DNA of 6,644 nucleotides from an uncultured Oscillospiraceae bacterium (GTDB lineage: Bacteria; Bacillota; Clostridia; Oscillospirales; Oscillospiraceae): positions 1-6,644 of the forward strand of contig CAKUJL010000085.1 in NCBI GenBank assembly GCA_934661715.1, given 5' to 3'. Numbering within the stretch: the stretch's first letter is position 1; each line of letters opens with the position of its first letter. A program made the position numbers and the translations under genes. A model generated the notes under the pieces. It was not told the DNA's origin. It worked only from the letters and a program-made list of their open reading frames with translations, and ran no database searches. Below, piece by piece: positions 5,129 through 6,644 of the stretch.

Positions 5129-5731
5129 TCAAATTTCCGTTTCTTTCTGCATCTGCTGATATTTTCTGCAAAAATCCTGAAGCGCCCGCGCCCGGTGCGA
5201 AATGGCGTTTTTTTCGTCGCTTGAAAGCTGCGCGTAGGTTTTGTCCTTCTCCGGAAGATAGAACACCGGGTCATAGCCAAAGCCGTTTTCGCCGTGGGGC
5301 TGGAAAGCGATCGTGCCGGGGCACTCGCCGCGGGCGACGATCTTGCGTCCATCGGGCCAGAGACAGGTGATGACGCAGACGAATTTCGCCGTGCGCTTCT
5401 CTTCCGGCACGGTTTTCATGTTTTCGAGCAGAAACGCCGTGCGCTCTTTGTCCGAGCCTTTGCTGCCGTAGCGGGCGGAATACACGCCCGGTGCGCCGCC
5501 TAACGCGTCGACCATCAGACCCGAGTCGTCCGCCAATACGGGAAGACCGGAGGCCTTCATAACGGCCTGCGCCTTCAGAAACGAGTTTTCCTCAAACGTC
5601 GTGCCCGTTTCCTCGACGTCAATGTCGAGCCCGTATTCCGACTCGAGCGCGATCTCAAAGCCGAGCTGCGACAAAATCGCCGAGAGCTCGACGAGCTTAT
5701 GCTGGTTCTTGCTTGCCAAAATGACCTTCAT
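5129..5731 (-). CDS. rdgB: RdgB/HAM1 family dITP/XTP pyrophosphatase
   Basis: Hydrolyses non-canonical purine nucleoside triphosphates (dITP, ITP, XTP) to monophosphates, keeping deaminated bases out of DNA and RNA. The 200-residue length is typical. Motifs in order: ILASKNQHKL (4-13, the substrate-binding SxNxxK), TTFEEN (44-49, acidic metal site), LADDSGL (66-72, catalytic aspartates), GVYSARYG (82-89), GENGFGYDPVF (147-157) and LSSDEKNAISHRARAL (169-184, with the SHR base-recognition residues). All key positions of the family are present. The ATG at 5731 has GAGG overlapping the ftsY stop codon, and the genes are 10 bases apart, so it is probably translated from the ftsY message. The gene is followed by the 138-base repeat-containing gap before yhbY. 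Confidence 0.96.
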   Translation of the reverse strand: MKVILASKNQHKLVELSAILSQLGFEIALESEYGLDIDVEETGTTFEENSFLKAQAVMKASGLPVLADDSGLMVDALGGAPGVYSARYGSKGSDKERTAFLLENMKTVPEEKRTAKFVCVITCLWPDGRKIVARGECPGTIAFQPHGENGFGYDPVFYLPEKDKTYAQLSSDEKNAISHRARALQDFCRKYQQMQKETEI

Positions 5732-5739
5732 TTTTTCAA

Positions 5740-5744
5740 CCTCA
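5740..5744 (-). promoter_or_regulatory. rdgB ribosome binding site overlapping the ftsY stop
   Basis: TGAGG on the minus strand: TGA (5744-5742) is the ftsY stop codon and GAGG is the Shine-Dalgarno core, eight bases before the rdgB ATG. The overlap suggests coupled translation. Confidence 0.8.
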
Positions 5745-6632
5745 GATCAGCGCTTCCACGAAGCTGTGTGCGTCAAATTTCATCAGATCGTCCATCTGTT
5801 CGCCCACGCCGATGAACTTCACGGGGATGTTCAGCGTATGCGACACCGCGATAACGACGCCGCCCTTCGCCGTGCCGTCGAGCTTCGTTACGACCATGCC
5901 CGTCACACCGGCGATCTGGCTGAACTCTCTGGCCTGAATGAGGCCGTTCTGCCCCGTCGTGCCGTCCAGAACCAGAAGGACTTCCTTGCTGGCGTTCGGA
6001 AGCTCGCGGTCGATGATGCGCGAAATTTTGCCGAGCTCGTTCATAAGGTTCTGCTTGTTGTGAAGCCGCCCTGCCGTGTCGCAGATGATAACGTCCGAGC
6101 CTCTTGCCCGCGCCGCCGCGATGGCGTCAAAGAGCACCGCCGCGGGGTCCGCGCCCTCGTGCTGGCGGATGATGTCCACGTGCGCCCGGTTCGACCAGAT
6201 CTCGAGCTGGTCTGCCGCCGCCGCGCGGAAGGTGTCGCCCGCGCACAAGAGCACTTTTTTCCCGCTCTCGCGTAGAAGGTTGGAGAGCTTTCCGATCGTC
6301 GTGGTTTTTCCCACGCCGTTGACGCCGATGACAAGGATGACAGAGGGCTTCGTGGAAAGATCGAGCTCTGTAGAGCCCGCGTCCATCATGCCCTCTAAGA
6401 CCTCGCGCAGGGCAAGCTTCGCTTCGTCCACGGTCTTGATGTGCCGTTCGCGCACGATAGAGCGGAGCGAGTCCATCGCCTCTTCGGTCGTCTGCATGCC
6501 GAGGTCCGCCAGGATCAGGCTTTCTTCGAGATCGTCGTAAAAATCGTCGTCGAGCTCCGAGGCCGTAAAGACGCTCGAAATGGAGCTTGCGGTCTTGCTG
6601 AGTCCCTGCTTCAGTTTTTCAAAAAATCCCAT
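5742..6632 (-). CDS. ftsY: Signal recognition particle receptor FtsY
   Basis: SRP receptor GTPase that docks the Ffh/4.5S RNA-ribosome complex at the membrane for co-translational insertion. Residues 1-85 form a short amphipathic/targeting helix (MGFFEKLKQGLSKT) plus the helical N domain (DDDFYDDLEESLILADLG, 28-45). The G domain follows with all five motifs: G1 GVNGVGKTTT (103-112), G2 DTFRAAAADQL (133-143), G3 DTAGR (185-189), G4 TKLDG (249-253) and G5 GVGE (275-278). The insertion-box residues DTFRAAA are those of FtsY/Ffh GTPases, and the N-terminus and C-terminal GEQMDDLMKFD favour FtsY over Ffh, which would carry an M domain. At 296 residues it lacks the long acidic A domain of enterobacterial FtsY, as is usual in Gram-positives. 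The ATG is at 6632; upstream GGGGAT reaches the window edge, so the ribosome binding site is only partly seen. In relatives smc often precedes it; that cannot be checked here. Confidence 0.97.
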   Translation of the reverse strand: MGFFEKLKQGLSKTASSISSVFTASELDDDFYDDLEESLILADLGMQTTEEAMDSLRSIVRERHIKTVDEAKLALREVLEGMMDAGSTELDLSTKPSVILVIGVNGVGKTTTIGKLSNLLRESGKKVLLCAGDTFRAAAADQLEIWSNRAHVDIIRQHEGADPAAVLFDAIAAARARGSDVIICDTAGRLHNKQNLMNELGKISRIIDRELPNASKEVLLVLDGTTGQNGLIQAREFSQIAGVTGMVVTKLDGTAKGGVVIAVSHTLNIPVKFIGVGEQMDDLMKFDAHSFVEALI

Positions 6633-6644
6633 ATCGTTATCCCC

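Noticed and set aside
4400..5224. Plus-strand open frame with Leu/Phe-rich, membrane-like stretch (opposite yhbY)
   Set aside because: The hydrophobic run is the antisense reading of the Lys/Glu-rich yhbY tail; it also reads through the repeats. No supporting start signal.

Overview
The window is a GC-rich stretch (roughly 55-60% by eye) in which every supported gene lies on the minus strand, so it should be read from the right edge to the left. The gene content, a T-box riboswitch in front of leuS, purine-rich ribosome binding sites and a short FtsY without a long acidic N-terminus all point to a Gram-positive bacterium of the Bacillota. The family Oscillospiraceae/Ruminococcaceae (Clostridia) is the best guess, based on GC content, the GTAGGGGCGGAC-type dispersed repeat and the nadD-yqeK fusion. 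The genus cannot be read from the sequence.

Layout in transcription order: ftsY (6632-5742), the SRP receptor GTPase; an RdgB/Ham1 house-cleaning nucleotide pyrophosphatase (5731-5129); a 138-base gap with a dispersed repeat; a YhbY-type CRM-domain RNA-binding protein with a long basic tail (4990-4532); a fused NadD-YqeK protein (4528-3326); an LCP (LytR-CpsA-Psr) wall-polymer transferase with a repeat-bearing C-terminal tail (3336-1969); rsfS, the ribosome silencing factor (1951-1586); then a 399-base non-coding region; and the first 395 codons of leuS (1186 to beyond position 1). ftsY/rdgB and yhbY/nadD-yqeK/lcp/rsfS are tightly packed (gaps of 10, 3 and 17 bases and one 11-base overlap) and look like one or two operons.

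The 399-base region before leuS is the most information-rich non-coding part. It holds a near-consensus sigma-A promoter whose -35 box contains the rsfS stop codon, a complete leucine-type T-box leader with a CUC specifier, antiterminator and terminator, and then a repeat hairpin between the terminator and the leuS ribosome binding site. leuS is therefore its own uncharged-tRNA-controlled unit, although read-through from rsfS would also pass through the T-box.

The genes are housekeeping functions: protein targeting, nucleotide pool cleaning, ribosome assembly and silencing, NAD synthesis, Ap4A turnover, wall assembly and tRNA charging. I see no mobile element, CRISPR array, defence system or biosynthetic cluster, and no convincing previously undescribed system. 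The points worth a second look are the dispersed repeat, the NadD-YqeK fusion, the RRKQQ-repeat tail of YhbY, the 18-base tandem repeat in the LCP gene and the promoter/stop-codon overlap.
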